NCBI RefSeq assembly: GCF_023035875.1
Contig: NZ_CP075388.1
Span: forward strand, 1-59,540
Reading direction: 5' to 3'
Origin: Borrelia puertoricensis
GTDB lineage: Bacteria; Spirochaetota; Spirochaetia; Borreliales; Borreliaceae
DNA length: 59,540 nt
Shown here one piece after another: positions 16,847 to 26,305 of the stretch (the stretch's first letter is position 1; each line of letters begins with the position of its first letter). Below the pieces are notes generated by a model that was not told the DNA's origin, made no database searches, and was given only the letters and a program-made list of their open reading frames with translations. The position numbers and the translations under genes were made by a program.

Positions 16847-17824
16847 TTAAGATTGTTTAATATCAACTCGTAAAATTGTTTTCTCTGTTGCTAAGAGTCC
16901 ACCAAGTACAAAATCAAGATATGAATGTGCAATATCAGTTGAATCTCTATCCACTTGCTCATTTGGCATTGGTAGCATATATTTACTTGGTTTGAATTTG
17001 ATTAGTTCAGCATTTAATGGATAAATGAGTATTTGATTTTGAAGTAAATTACTTGTTTCAATATATACTTCTCTTCTATTATTAACAGCTTTTATTGTCT
17101 TAATAAGGAAGTCCTCCCAAGAATCATTAGAAGAATAAACATTAGATGATGAAGAAGAATTTGTTATTGCATATGGTTTAACTAACTTTAAACTAGTTAA
17201 TGGATCAACTAATACCATCATAGGAGTTGAGAATTCATCTCCTAGCTCTAATTTTGCAAGACCCTTTTCGATACTTTCAAATATTTTATCCATTTTATCT
17301 TTATTTGATGATTCAACTTCTTCTTTTACTTGATCTGGCATATTTAAGAGCCCATACATATTAGGTAACATTCGTTTTTGATTCTTTCCATCTTTCTGGA
17401 TTGACACAGTACCTGTTAATACAAAATGATTTATTAGTTTTATTATTTCATTTGTTGCAAGTTTATATGCCTCCCCAAATGGAAGTAAATTATTATTTAC
17501 ATCTCCAGCATAATCATTACCTTTATAAAATTTTTCAGAAGTTTGTTTTAAGTGTCTAAATTTATATTGTAACTTTAAATAATTAAGTCTTACTGACTCT
17601 GAACGAAATCCAATGGTTGCAATAGTATTAACTTCATTAATTAGTGTTGTAGGATTAGCATTAAGAAATGCATCCCATTTAATTGTTTTTAAATATCCCA
17701 TCTTTAAATCAACATCTTCAATTTGTTCTTTTGAAAACCAGTTATAAAACACTGGTAATTTAATTTCTGAGAAAATATTTGCTATTTCTTTTGCATAATA
17801 ATTTTGATCATATAATTCTGACAT
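16847..17824 (-). CDS. Major capsid protein candidate
   Basis: A 325-residue protein. Three clues point to a capsid subunit: position after the scaffold- and decoration-like genes and before the connectors; the TIATIGFRSESVRLNYLKLQYKFRHLKQTSE region; and a C-terminal GGLLATEKTILRVDI, the kind of ending seen in HK97-fold capsid proteins. A Ser-rich loop (NSSSSSNVYSSND) lies near residue 220. It starts behind AAAGGAGG, one of the strongest ribosome sites in the operon, fitting high expression. It could not be tested by fold prediction. Confidence 0.68.
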   Translation of the reverse strand: MSELYDQNYYAKEIANIFSEIKLPVFYNWFSKEQIEDVDLKMGYLKTIKWDAFLNANPTTLINEVNTIATIGFRSESVRLNYLKLQYKFRHLKQTSEKFYKGNDYAGDVNNNLLPFGEAYKLATNEIIKLINHFVLTGTVSIQKDGKNQKRMLPNMYGLLNMPDQVKEEVESSNKDKMDKIFESIEKGLAKLELGDEFSTPMMVLVDPLTSLKLVKPYAITNSSSSSNVYSSNDSWEDFLIKTIKAVNNRREVYIETSNLLQNQILIYPLNAELIKFKPSKYMLPMPNEQVDRDSTDIAHSYLDFVLGGLLATEKTILRVDIKQS

Positions 17825-17844
17825 CTCTAACCTCCTTTAACTTA

Positions 17845-18423
17845 TTAACTTGGTCTGGCTTTATTACCGTAAATAGCTACATTAACTATGCAAATTTTGT
17901 TTGTAGTACCATCAAGTGAAATTGCATCTGATAAAGCATAGGCATTAATCTTATTATTACTTGAGCTATCTTTTTCAAGCTCACCATTTGTATCAAATTT
18001 AACTTTATCTTTTCTTTTTATACCACTGCTTTGTTTTGCTATTAAATATCCAGTGAAATTATTTGTAATAGGTATTACTGTTGCTGTTTGAGTAAATTCA
18101 TCTATATCAGTACATATACCATATAAATAATCTTCACCACCAACTTCTACATGTGGTTCATAATGTGGATTATTATCTTGTGTTGTTGCATTGACAACAA
18201 GTTTTACTCCTCTTTTATATGGATATCCTTTAAAATAATAATTCTCTAACTTATCATAACGACTAGTTACAGTCCCACCTTGATTTTGTAAATGCTGATT
18301 TTTATCTTTAAAATCAACTTTATTACTAAAAACTCCTGCATCACTAATAGGGTTCTTCATTTGTTTTTTTAGTTCTTTTGCCTTAGTGTGATATTGACTT
18401 ATCAAGTTATTTATATCTGACAT
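17845..18423 (-). CDS. DUF228 protein, third paralogue (capsid decoration candidate)
   Basis: A 192-residue member of Borrelia family DUF228. Shared blocks: NPISDAGVFSNKVDFKDKN, GYPYKRGVKL, YGICTDIDEFTQTATVIPIT, and a C-terminal KVKFDTNGEL..KINAYALSDA..CIVNVAIYGNK. The last part resembles small beta decoration proteins on phage heads (GD.v.fd..G then IG.AL). It starts behind AAGGAAGGAG. Confidence 0.68.
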   Translation of the reverse strand: MSDINNLISQYHTKAKELKKQMKNPISDAGVFSNKVDFKDKNQHLQNQGGTVTSRYDKLENYYFKGYPYKRGVKLVVNATTQDNNPHYEPHVEVGGEDYLYGICTDIDEFTQTATVIPITNNFTGYLIAKQSSGIKRKDKVKFDTNGELEKDSSSNNKINAYALSDAISLDGTTNKICIVNVAIYGNKARPS

Positions 18424-18437
18424 TTAAACTCCTTCCT

Positions 18438-19205
18438 TTAACCAATAGATTTATTTCCATAAAGAGCTATTTTGACTAAATTTAATTTATATTCATCACT
18501 GCTTTTTTTACTCTCATCATTGGTCAGTTGTATTGTAAATACATCACTAAGTGCTACGGCATTAATTGCTACCGATGAGGTATTAGATGATTTAATAACT
18601 TCTCCATTAGAATTAAAATCTAATTTATCACCCATATTAATACTAGTGCTTTGGGCAATCATATATCCTTCAAAATTATTAGTAATAGGAATTACTGTTG
18701 CTACATTAGTATAAGGATCAATATCAACACATATTCCATACATGTTATTCCCATCAGAAACTTCTACTTGAACACCATCATTTTTGTTAGTATCTGTTTC
18801 TACTTTTAGCTTTACTGCACGTTTATATGGAAATCCTAAAGCTTGATATTCTTCTAATTTGTCTGTACTACTTGAGAGAGATTGTGCAATCGCATCTACT
18901 CTTATGTTTTTATCTTGAAAAGTAGTTGGTGCTTTAAACACAGCAGCTTGAGTATCAAAACTCTTAAAGTATTTCCTTAATTTTAAGATAATCTCTTTAA
19001 GTGACTTACCTTCAGTAGTTTCTTCTAATATTGGGGTGCTTCTTTTACTTCGTCTTTTTGATCTTGTAGAATCCTCTTGTAATAGATTTTTAAAAAGTTC
19101 TTGATCTTCTGTATCACTTAAATCAATATCACCCATTTGAAAATCAGTTTGAGTATCATGATCACTTCTAAGTTCATCTTTTGATGGGTTTGCTTTGCTA
19201 GTCAC
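18438..19205 (-). CDS. DUF228 protein, second paralogue with long N-terminal extension
   Basis: A 255-residue DUF228 protein. The C-terminal ~165 residues match its two neighbours; the first ~90 are an extra acidic then basic extension (SDTEDQELFKNLLQE, RSKRRSKR), possibly a scaffold-like or processed segment. The start is GTG with only a weak ribosome site, 6 nt after the previous stop, so translation may depend on coupling. The unit B copy carries a six-residue duplication in the extension. Confidence 0.65.
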   Translation of the reverse strand: MTSKANPSKDELRSDHDTQTDFQMGDIDLSDTEDQELFKNLLQEDSTRSKRRSKRSTPILEETTEGKSLKEIILKLRKYFKSFDTQAAVFKAPTTFQDKNIRVDAIAQSLSSSTDKLEEYQALGFPYKRAVKLKVETDTNKNDGVQVEVSDGNNMYGICVDIDPYTNVATVIPITNNFEGYMIAQSTSINMGDKLDFNSNGEVIKSSNTSSVAINAVALSDVFTIQLTNDESKKSSDEYKLNLVKIALYGNKSIG

Positions 19206-19210
19206 TATTC

Positions 19211-19765
19211 TTAACTACCTCTGTTTCCACATATACTTACTAATGCTATGTATAAGTTAGTATTAACTTGAAATGCCTTTGATAAGGCTATACCATTAAC
19301 ACCACCTGAGCTGCTGTTATTTTCAATCTCTCCGTTTGTATCAAATTTAACTTTTGATCCAGGATTAATGTTGCTTTGACTGCTCTGTTTTACTACTAAA
19401 TATCCAGTAAAATTATTTGTTATTGGCAGTACAGTTGCTATACCAGTAAACTCATCTATATCTATGCATATACCATAAAGATCAGTACCACCCCCAGCTT
19501 CTACACAAGGTTCAGTATTATCACTTGCCTCATAAGATAACTTAACACCACGTTTGTATGGATATCCTTTAACAGGATAATTCTCTAACTTATCTACTTT
19601 TGAAGTGATACTTCCACCAGAATTAGCAAAGGTTAAATTCTTATCTCTAAAATCAACATTATTACTAAAAAGACCAGGGTCTCTTTGAGGATTTTTCATT
19701 AGGTCTTGTATTTCTTTTACCTTTTTATCATATTCTTCTTTAAGTTTTGTTATAGTCTCTGACAT
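19211..19765 (-). CDS. DUF228 protein, first paralogue (capsid decoration candidate)
   Basis: A 184-residue DUF228 protein with the full set of family blocks: NPQRDPGLFSNNVDFRDKN, GYPVKGYPYKRGVKL-type strands, YGICIDIDEFTGIATVLPIT, and the KVKFDTNGEI..GIALSKA end. It starts behind AAGGAG. The matching gene in unit B is frameshifted, so only this copy encodes the whole protein. Confidence 0.7.
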   Translation of the reverse strand: MSETITKLKEEYDKKVKEIQDLMKNPQRDPGLFSNNVDFRDKNLTFANSGGSITSKVDKLENYPVKGYPYKRGVKLSYEASDNTEPCVEAGGGTDLYGICIDIDEFTGIATVLPITNNFTGYLVVKQSSQSNINPGSKVKFDTNGEIENNSSSGGVNGIALSKAFQVNTNLYIALVSICGNRGS

Positions 19766-19777
19766 GCATATATCTCC

Positions 19778-20449
19778 TTAAGCTGTTTTTTTCTCTTTAA
19801 GGTTATAAAACTCATGTATTCTATCTTTATAAGCATTGGCAACAGAAATATTAAATTCATCAAAGTTAACTGGTGAAAACCCTGAATCTAATAATGATAT
19901 TCTATTCTCTATTTTAGAGATAATATCACCATGCTTAGAGTCAATATTACTTACAGCACGTTTTCTCATGCTTATATTCACTTTTGCTAAAGATACAAGT
20001 TGTTCTAATATCTCTCCATCTAAATGTTCAAAATTATCTAGCTTGGAAATAGCTTTTATTTGTTCTTTAGGAACAAATTTTCTCACTAACTCTCTTCTTT
20101 GTGCTTGCATTATTTCTTTCAGTGAATAACCTTTAGAAAGAAGAGTATCTTTATCAAAATGCTTGCTTAAATGTGCTTTAGCTAATTGATCAATTTCATT
20201 TATCTTCTCTGCTTCTAAGAGTAACTGTTTCTCTGCTCGCTCTCTATCTTCCGCATTTGCAAGTTCACGTGCAATTCGGTCATTTATACTTAATTTATTA
20301 ACCCTTTCATCTTCTCGAGTTACCTTTTCTTTAAGCTGCATATACTCTTCAAACTCTTCTTGACTTATACGTTTAAACTTATCAGAAGAGCTATTATCAT
20401 TAGTCTGTATTACTACTTCTTCTGTATTTACATCTGACTCTTTTTCCAT
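19778..20449 (-). CDS. Scaffold-like protein (DUF1357)
   Basis: A 223-residue, highly charged helical protein of Borrelia family DUF1357, between portal and decoration genes. Long amphipathic stretches (residues ~25-100) and the absence of any enzyme motif suit a capsid scaffold. The role is inferred from position and composition. It starts behind AAGGAG. Confidence 0.68.
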   Translation of the reverse strand: MEKESDVNTEEVVIQTNDNSSSDKFKRISQEEFEEYMQLKEKVTREDERVNKLSINDRIARELANAEDRERAEKQLLLEAEKINEIDQLAKAHLSKHFDKDTLLSKGYSLKEIMQAQRRELVRKFVPKEQIKAISKLDNFEHLDGEILEQLVSLAKVNISMRKRAVSNIDSKHGDIISKIENRISLLDSGFSPVNFDEFNISVANAYKDRIHEFYNLKEKKTA

Positions 20450-20463
20450 GAAAACTCCTTAAC

Positions 20464-21699
20464 CTAAATTGAAAATAATTTTTCTTTTAGCGTTGATATC
20501 TCATCTTTGCTTAAAACACTTTTATTTATAAGTTCACTATATTTACCGAAAAATTCTATTAATTTGAGATCTCTATCTACTCTCTCTTCTTCACTAAGCA
20601 TAACAAGAGAATTAAATTTCATCTCTAAACCAAAATACCTAGATAGTTTAATATTGACAGCAATCTCTACTGCTTCTTGTATTCCTTTAAGAAAATCATA
20701 ATAATTGGATCTATCTCCCTTCCCATCATTTCCCAAACCTTTAGTCTGTTCATTAAAACTTCGAGTTAGTGGCTCTTTTGTATCTGCTCCTATCTTAGCT
20801 TTTACTAATGCCAATGCCTCTTTTAAATACGTAAGATCATATTTGATCACTTCTAATGATGCATCTGTTGTTGAAGTGTAAAATATTCCTTCATTATTTA
20901 AACTTGACTTTAATCTCTCGATTTCTCTTGAGAGACTATCATTAATACTCTTAAGATCAGATATGCTGTTATTATCCTGTCTTTGTCTTTGAAATAGACC
21001 TGCAAATAATCCATTATTACTATTATTTCTATGTGTTAAGCTGTTTAATGATGCAGTTGCATTTGATAGTGCATCTTGAAGTCCAACTAATGCTTCATCT
21101 TTATAAAAAAGAAAATTATGTGTCTCTATTCTCTTATCTATCTGTGTATAAATTTTCTCAAGTAGATAAATATTAAGTAAAAAACTTTCACTATAACATG
21201 GTATGTAACGTTTTAAGATATAATCATAATTATCAAAAATTATTACCCTACTCTTATGTATCTTAACTAAAGAGTAAGAAGTATTTCCTTCTTTTACTGT
21301 GTAAGTAATATACTGGTCATAAATGCCCGGGTCTTTAACTAAATTGAAATCTAGATATTTAAATCCAATGGGCAATTCAGAATTTACTTCTTCTTCTAAT
21401 TCTGTCAGTTCATCACGAGTTAGAACTAAAATATATCCTGCACCATTAAATCTATAACTAATTATAAGATTTAAAAGAGCATCTTTAAGCTCTCTTTTAA
21501 GTCTTGCTATCTCAGATTCACTAATATTATCTAAACTTTCAAGATGAATACCATTCTTCAGTGCATCCTCAGCAGGATTCTCTATATAGTTCCTAAAAAC
21601 AAGCGAATATTTATATAATTCCAAAGGACAGATCTTATTTGATCGTTTCTTTAGTTCATCAAAATAATACAAATTTGTTCCTTTATTTTCAGTTTGCAT
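20464..21699 (-). CDS. Phage portal protein (DUF1073-like)
   Basis: A protein of 411 residues, first gene of the main late transcript. Portal features: FRFNGAGYILVLTRDEL-type strand (as YRFNGAGYILVL near residue 85), and LTRSFNEQTKGLGNDGKGDRSNYYDFLKGIQE near residue 320, a typical portal segment, followed by helices. The reading frame extends upstream to a TTG, but that TTGACA is the -35 box of a promoter whose -10 lies just before ATG 21699. The ATG is therefore the likely start, of a leaderless message. Confidence 0.75.
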   Translation of the reverse strand: MQTENKGTNLYYFDELKKRSNKICPLELYKYSLVFRNYIENPAEDALKNGIHLESLDNISESEIARLKRELKDALLNLIISYRFNGAGYILVLTRDELTELEEEVNSELPIGFKYLDFNLVKDPGIYDQYITYTVKEGNTSYSLVKIHKSRVIIFDNYDYILKRYIPCYSESFLLNIYLLEKIYTQIDKRIETHNFLFYKDEALVGLQDALSNATASLNSLTHRNNSNNGLFAGLFQRQRQDNNSISDLKSINDSLSREIERLKSSLNNEGIFYTSTTDASLEVIKYDLTYLKEALALVKAKIGADTKEPLTRSFNEQTKGLGNDGKGDRSNYYDFLKGIQEAVEIAVNIKLSRYFGLEMKFNSLVMLSEEERVDRDLKLIEFFGKYSELINKSVLSKDEISTLKEKLFSI

Positions 21700-21703
21700 A
21701 TAG

Positions 21704-21732
21704 ATTGTAGCAAAAATAATAGTTTTTGTCAA
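21704..21732 (-). promoter_or_regulatory. Late-operon promoter, unit A
   Basis: On the minus strand: TTGACA, 17-nt spacer, TACAAT, a near-consensus sigma-70 promoter. The ATG of the portal gene begins 4 nt after the -10 box, so transcription should start at or beside the ATG, with no room for a ribosome site. Confidence 0.8.
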
Positions 21733-21752
21733 AATAAAAGAAACAAATACAT

Positions 21753-21782
21753 ATACGATAAAATATCTACATTTTTATGTAT
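21753..21782. promoter_or_regulatory. Imperfect inverted repeat upstream of the late promoter, unit A
   Basis: ATACGATAAAATAT facing an imperfect reverse copy (10 of 14 positions pair) about 20 bp upstream of the -35 box. The unit B version is nearly perfect. Candidate binding site for a late-gene regulator. Confidence 0.45.
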
Positions 21783-21847
21783 CTGTACTAATTGGGGGGA
21801 ACTTAAAAATGGTAAAAATCTTAAATTTATTTTTTATTTAATTAAAA

Positions 21848-22493
21848 TTATTTCAATAATAATGCTAATAAAATACCTAAAGTAAGAGTTATGATAGTAC
21901 CAAACATCCAATTATGGAGTTTAGATGTGTTTTTAAATTCTAATGTAGATTTCTCTATCTTATTATCAAGGTCCTTAATATCAGATTTTAATTTCCCTTA
22001 GAGCTTCAACTTTTCAGCTTAAGTTAATTCTCTCAACTGCATCTATTTTATTATCGAGTTCCTTAAATTTAGTATCAATCTTGGTGTTAAGTTATTCTCA
22101 ACGATGTCTATTTTATCGAGTTCATTAAATTTAGTATCTGATTTTAGTGTTAAGATTGTTCTCAACCCTTTGAATCTCAGATTGTAACGAGAGCTTCAAC
22201 TTTTTATCTAGCTTAAGGTTAAAGTTACTCTCAACGGTGTCTATTTTTTTATCGAGTTCATTAAATTTAGTATCTATTTTGGTGTTAAGCTCATCCTTAA
22301 CACTACTAATCCCATCTTCTAAGTGTTTCAATTTTATATCAAAGTTTTCTTTTAAGAATTCAATGTCTTTATAAGTCAGCTCATTACGATAATACCTATA
22401 AGACAGATCAATAGCAATATCTCTCTTAATACCGGCTTTAGTAAGTTCAGCTATAACCATTTGCTGTGTAATAACTCGTTGAGCAAGTCCCAT
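21848..22493 (-). pseudogene. bdr: Bdr repeat protein, frameshifted (unit A)
   Basis: The first 120 codons are open (22131-22493): a conserved Bdr head (MGLAQRVITQQMVIAEL, RYYRNELTYKDIEFLKENF) then repeats of the KIDTKFNELDKKID kind. Further repeats and a C-terminal membrane anchor (W-MFGTIITLTLGILLAL) follow in other frames down to the stop at 21848, so several small indels break the gene. Restored, it would be about 210 residues. Bdr proteins are Borrelia repeat proteins of unknown function anchored in the inner membrane. It lies between terminase and portal genes. Confidence 0.7.
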
Positions 22494-22534
22494 AAAAACA
22501 CTCCTTATGTAATTATTATATAATATTTTAACTG

Positions 22535-23888
22535 TTATAGGAACCTTATTTTAGTAAAATGTGCTTTAAGGGTACGCATGCTTAGAGTCAATAACATATA
22601 TGATGCTGATAGGCTATCTAATGAATCATCATCACTCTTACCATCTCCTTTGTACTTATAAATATCAGATATAGCTGACTTACTTGAATAATCCATAATA
22701 CTAAGTTTAGATGTTGCAAATGGCTCTATTAACGTAGCAATTCTAGTAAATTTATTACTTATAGGTTTAATTGGAGCAATTTTAAAATTATGACTCATAC
22801 CCGCCCTAAGTTTAAGAAACATTTTAGTCACATTCCCATGCCCAGAAACGTTATCCCTATCTTCAACATATAGTTTGTGTACATTAAGATTTGTAAGTAT
22901 AGTTTTAATTGTATTTAACATTTTAGGATCACCTACTGGTAACTTTTCTTGAAAAATAAATGCATAATAACTTTGATCTACTCGCTCCAAAACACAAAGG
23001 GCTGTATTATCTCCTCCTATACTATATGCAGGATCTAAATATGCTATTGGGGATATAAATTCATGCTTACTTGTAAGATTAACATTAGTAAATATCGCAT
23101 CACAGGACGGGACCCATTCTCCAAGTAGAACCCTTGCCTTATATGTTGGAATGTCCTTGTAAATCTCTTCTTGGGTTTTAATAAAATCCTCGAGAAATTA
23201 ATTCATTATCATATGTTGTAAAGTTATATGTAGAGTAAATTTTTGTATTATCAATATAATCAAGCTTAAAGAAATGTTCAGGACTATCTGGATTGGTATC
23301 AAATATAATTGCCTGCATTCCTACTCTAAGCCTTTTTAAACATTCTATTAATGTTTCTTTATGCAGTGTAGTAGCTTCATTAACGTAAATAAGCGCCGAA
23401 TTAGACCCTCTAAACCGCTCAAAATCACTTGCCCTATCACCACCATACAAATTAACTCTTAGTGAGTCTATTTCAAAATATGATGTATTAGAAAATTTTG
23501 GCCTAAAGGGTATTTTAAGCATACTAGCAATATCTTCTAACTCACTCATAACATTAACCTCTAATGATTTTTGGGAATTTCCTATTATAAAATTATTAGT
23601 ATTTCTTTTATACACATTCCTATTTGTAAGCAGTATTTTTAAGAATAGATAACATGCTAGAAATGTTTTACCACTAGCAATCCCACCTGAGAGGATAATT
23701 TTACTTTGATTATTCTTCTCGATATTACGTACTACTTTAAGTTGTTTTTTAGTTAAATATTTACTTTCAAACCCTTTAAAATCAACCTCCAATGCTTTAG
23801 GCTTAATAAAATCCATTATATCAATACCAAAATCACGCTTGTACTCTCGCTGCATTTCTTTAAATATAGGCAGCTTATATATATCCAT
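22535..23888 (-). pseudogene. terL: Terminase large subunit, frameshifted (unit A)
   Basis: DNA-packaging ATPase/nuclease. Frame 1 (to 23178, 238 residues) has Walker A GGIASGKT at ~70-77 and Walker B ALIYVNEA; frame 2 (22535-22990 and the sequence before it) has the nuclease half with AYLDPAYSIGGDNT, YVEDRD and DDSLDSLSAS. One extra T near 23189 separates them, compared with the open sequence of unit B. Total length would be ~450 residues, normal for TerL. ATG 23888 (third codon) has the better AAAGG spacing. Confidence 0.8.
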
Positions 23889-23899
23889 TACCATATCCT

Positions 23900-24466
23900 T
23901 TAAATTTGTAATTTAGAGCGCACATCTGTATCAGTAGCTTTAAGCTTTAGCATTGTCTTGTAACATAGTGACATCTTCTTAAGTTCTCTCTCCCTTTTAA
24001 GCTCATCGAGTTTAAGTTTTAACTCTTCAAGCTCACGACTCTCTTCTTCTGAATGTGCAACTTTTTTACTTAAAGTCTTCTTGTAAAGATTGCTAATTTG
24101 AGACTCGAGTTCTTCTATTTTGTAATTATGAGTTTTAAGTTCTAACTCTAAATAACGACTAAATGAATTTATAAATTCTAGTCCCAACATACTTTTAGCC
24201 ATACTAAACTGACTTTTAAGATCACGCGCCTGGGCTGTACTTTGTGATGCATGAAATAAGATATTATTTAAAGTATCTTCACAAATAGTAAGCTTAGCAG
24301 CACCAGTAATATACTCAGGGTCATCCTTAAGCGCTTCCCATTTGCGTCTCATCTTTCCTACATTAACACGACTAACTCCAAGCTCTTTTGCTATACCAGC
24401 GTCATTAAGCTTCCCTTCTCTAAAATACACAACATAATCATCAAACGATTTCTTTACCCTATTCAT
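23900..24466 (-). CDS. Terminase small subunit candidate (DUF603)
   Basis: A 188-residue protein of Borrelia family DUF603. A helix-turn-helix lies at ~17-42 (DAGIAKELGVSRVNVGKMRRKW), with a coiled coil at ~115-170, the layout of phage small terminases that recognise the packaging site. It precedes terL by 11 nt. A promoter with a palindrome overlaps its start region. Confidence 0.75.
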   Translation of the reverse strand: MNRVKKSFDDYVVYFREGKLNDAGIAKELGVSRVNVGKMRRKWEALKDDPEYITGAAKLTICEDTLNNILFHASQSTAQARDLKSQFSMAKSMLGLEFINSFSRYLELELKTHNYKIEELESQISNLYKKTLSKKVAHSEEESRELEELKLKLDELKRERELKKMSLCYKTMLKLKATDTDVRSKLQI

Positions 24467-24473
24467 ACCTTTT

Positions 24474-24500
24474 AATATAAGTTAACTAATAGGTTAACAA
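24474..24500 (-). promoter_or_regulatory. terS promoter with paired GTTAAC sites, unit A
   Basis: Minus strand: TTGTTA, 15-nt spacer, TATATT, then 7 nt to the ATG. Two GTTAAC palindromes six bases apart (24481-24486, 24493-24498) lie between and over the boxes, a plausible operator. The short distance to the ATG suggests a nearly leaderless message. The 166-nt gap up to mlp holds no gene. Confidence 0.5.
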
Positions 24501-24632
24501 AAATATATTTAACATAAAATTTATAACAAAACAATAAATTTTACAAAAACAATTAATACTTATACGTAAATGTACATTAAAGATATGTAAATAGAGATAT
24601 ATTTTTAAAACAAAAAAGATAAGGGGATTTAT

Positions 24633-25061
24633 ATGAATAAAATTAATTTTATTTTGATTTTATTATTACTAATTAGTAGTTGTGAATATGAGCATGGAAA
24701 TGCTACACCTAAGAGTAGAGTTAAAAGAAACTTCGAAGAACAATCAGAAGTACAAAAAACACCTGAAGACGCATTAAGAGAAAAGCTAAATGAAACTCAA
24801 AAAACAAACCTAGACTTTTTAAAAGAGGCTTTAGGTAATGATTCTATTTTCAACAAAATTTTAAGTCATGATGAATCTAAAATAAAGGAAGCACTTGATC
24901 ACATAAATACTGAACTTGCAAAATGCACAGGTGAGAATGCTAGCCAGCAAAAAGAAACTTTTAAACAAGTAGTAAAGGGTGCTCTTAATGGTGGTGAAAA
25001 CTTAGATAATTTTAAAAACCAAGCATCAAGCACTTGTGGACAGGAGCAGGGGGTTAAATAA
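24633..25061 (+). CDS. mlp: Mlp-family lipoprotein
   Basis: A 142-residue surface lipoprotein of the cp32 Mlp family. The signal MNKINFILILLLLISSC has a good lipobox (LISSC, Cys17). A charged linker follows, then the conserved domain LREKLNETQKTNLDFLKEALGND near residues 50-70 and the EALDHINTELAKC region. It starts behind AAGGGG and is divergent from terS. The unit B copy is frameshifted. Confidence 0.88.
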   Translation: MNKINFILILLLLISSCEYEHGNATPKSRVKRNFEEQSEVQKTPEDALREKLNETQKTNLDFLKEALGNDSIFNKILSHDESKIKEALDHINTELAKCTGENASQQKETFKQVVKGALNGGENLDNFKNQASSTCGQEQGVK

Positions 25062-25593
25062 AACTCTAATAACTAAGGATGAAAGTTAAGACGAGATAGG
25101 GATTTAAAAAAGAAAGATTTAAGAGAATAAGACAACAAAAATTCTAGATAAAGATGTGTAATAGAAAATAAATTAAACTCGTTATAAAAATGGTAAGAGT
25201 AACTATAAAAGTAAACTTTAAGTTAACAGAAATAGAGAATTTAAATTTTGTACTAAAAAATCCATCATTGCAAAGTTGAAAGCTACTGAGTAGGCAAATA
25301 AAGGATATGGAAAGTAAAATTATAAGTATTTGTTAATAACAATGGAAAGAATGCTAGTTATATTCCCTAAATATCTCAAAAAAACATCCTTTCTATTTAT
25401 TACAAATATGCCCTATAAGAGCATATTTTCTATACAATGGTGACCTTTAAAAATTGACTCTACGTGTAAGTATTTGCTAATATTTTTATAACTAATTTTA
25501 TCAATTTTTATAATGTTTAGTTAACTTTGAAATTACATGAAAGGGAAACATTTAATTAACTGAAATCTTAACTAAAAAATTAAAGAATTAGAA
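25062..25593. other. Mlp-recombinase intergenic region (unit A)
   Basis: About 530 nt without a firm gene. It holds a 29-codon frame (25190-25279, MVRVTIKVNFKLTEIENLNF...) kept nearly unchanged in unit B at 55692-55781, perhaps the remnant of a small gene, and an 8-bp stem AAATATGC/GCATATTT at 25404-25428. Nothing else is recognisable. Confidence 0.4.
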
Positions 25594-26305
25594 ATGCAAA
25601 ATGAACGCTTAAGAGAAGAACTGTTGTTAATTACCAATCCTTCTAAAAGGCAAATCTATACATACTAAAAATTATCCCAACACTTTAAGATTTTATCTAA
25701 ATGACAAGACAATTAGACTAGTAAAACGCTCTATAGAGAGACTTAAAAGTCTAGACCCCATTTCAGGATGGTTTGTACACTTACTCTCAGTTACTGGTTG
25801 TAGGGGTGTTGAGGTACAAAATGTAAAACTTGACCAGATATCAAAAGAAAAAGGTAGTAATGGTGAAGTATTTTATAGCCTGCGTGTTAATGTAGCAAAA
25901 AAGAGAAGCAATATCTGCATAAGAGAAGTAGTCATTAGTAAATCTGAATTTAACTCTATAATGCGGGCCCATCAAAACTTATTTTTATCTAAAGGAAAAG
26001 GCATATCAAGACGTACATATCTATTTCAAAAAAGTAAACTTAAATTTCGTGACAATAAAATTAATATAAACAAGATTACCGAAAAATTTAAGGAATTACT
26101 CATTAAGGGAGGATTTAAACAACGAAAATCTCTTCATATATGTCGAAATATATTTATAGCATCACTAAAGTCAAGAGGATATAATTCATTCCAAATAAAA
26201 GAACTTATGAAATATTCATCTACTTCTGAGATTGATAATGTTTATGGTCTCTCAAGTGCAAGTAAAATACAGGCTTACAAAGATATCAAAACTAGCTTGA
26301 AATAA
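25594..26305 (+). pseudogene. Tyrosine recombinase, N-terminal frameshift (unit A)
   Basis: Same protein as the intact gene at 56044. The catalytic part is open from ~25655 to the stop, with TGCRGVE (Arg I), HICRN (His-x-x-Arg) and DNVYG (nucleophile Tyr). A shift near 25650 separates it from the start MQNERLREELLLITNPSK. Homologous, so probably once functional; a shorter product from ATG 25961 would lack Arg I. Confidence 0.7.

Larger units (their letters stand above)
5502..24632. repeat. Late-gene block of unit A, repeated at 36001-55132
   Basis: About 19 kb present twice in direct orientation, with an offset of 30.5 kb. The lysis and tail part (to ~15660) is almost base-identical; the head part (~16000-21700) carries scattered changes. 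The repeat breaks exactly at the lipoprotein cassette on the left. Confidence 0.9.

Noticed and set aside
20464..21732. TTG start of the portal gene giving MTKTIIFATIYM
   Set aside because: That TTG is the -35 box of the late promoter, and the codons would lie upstream of the predicted transcript start.
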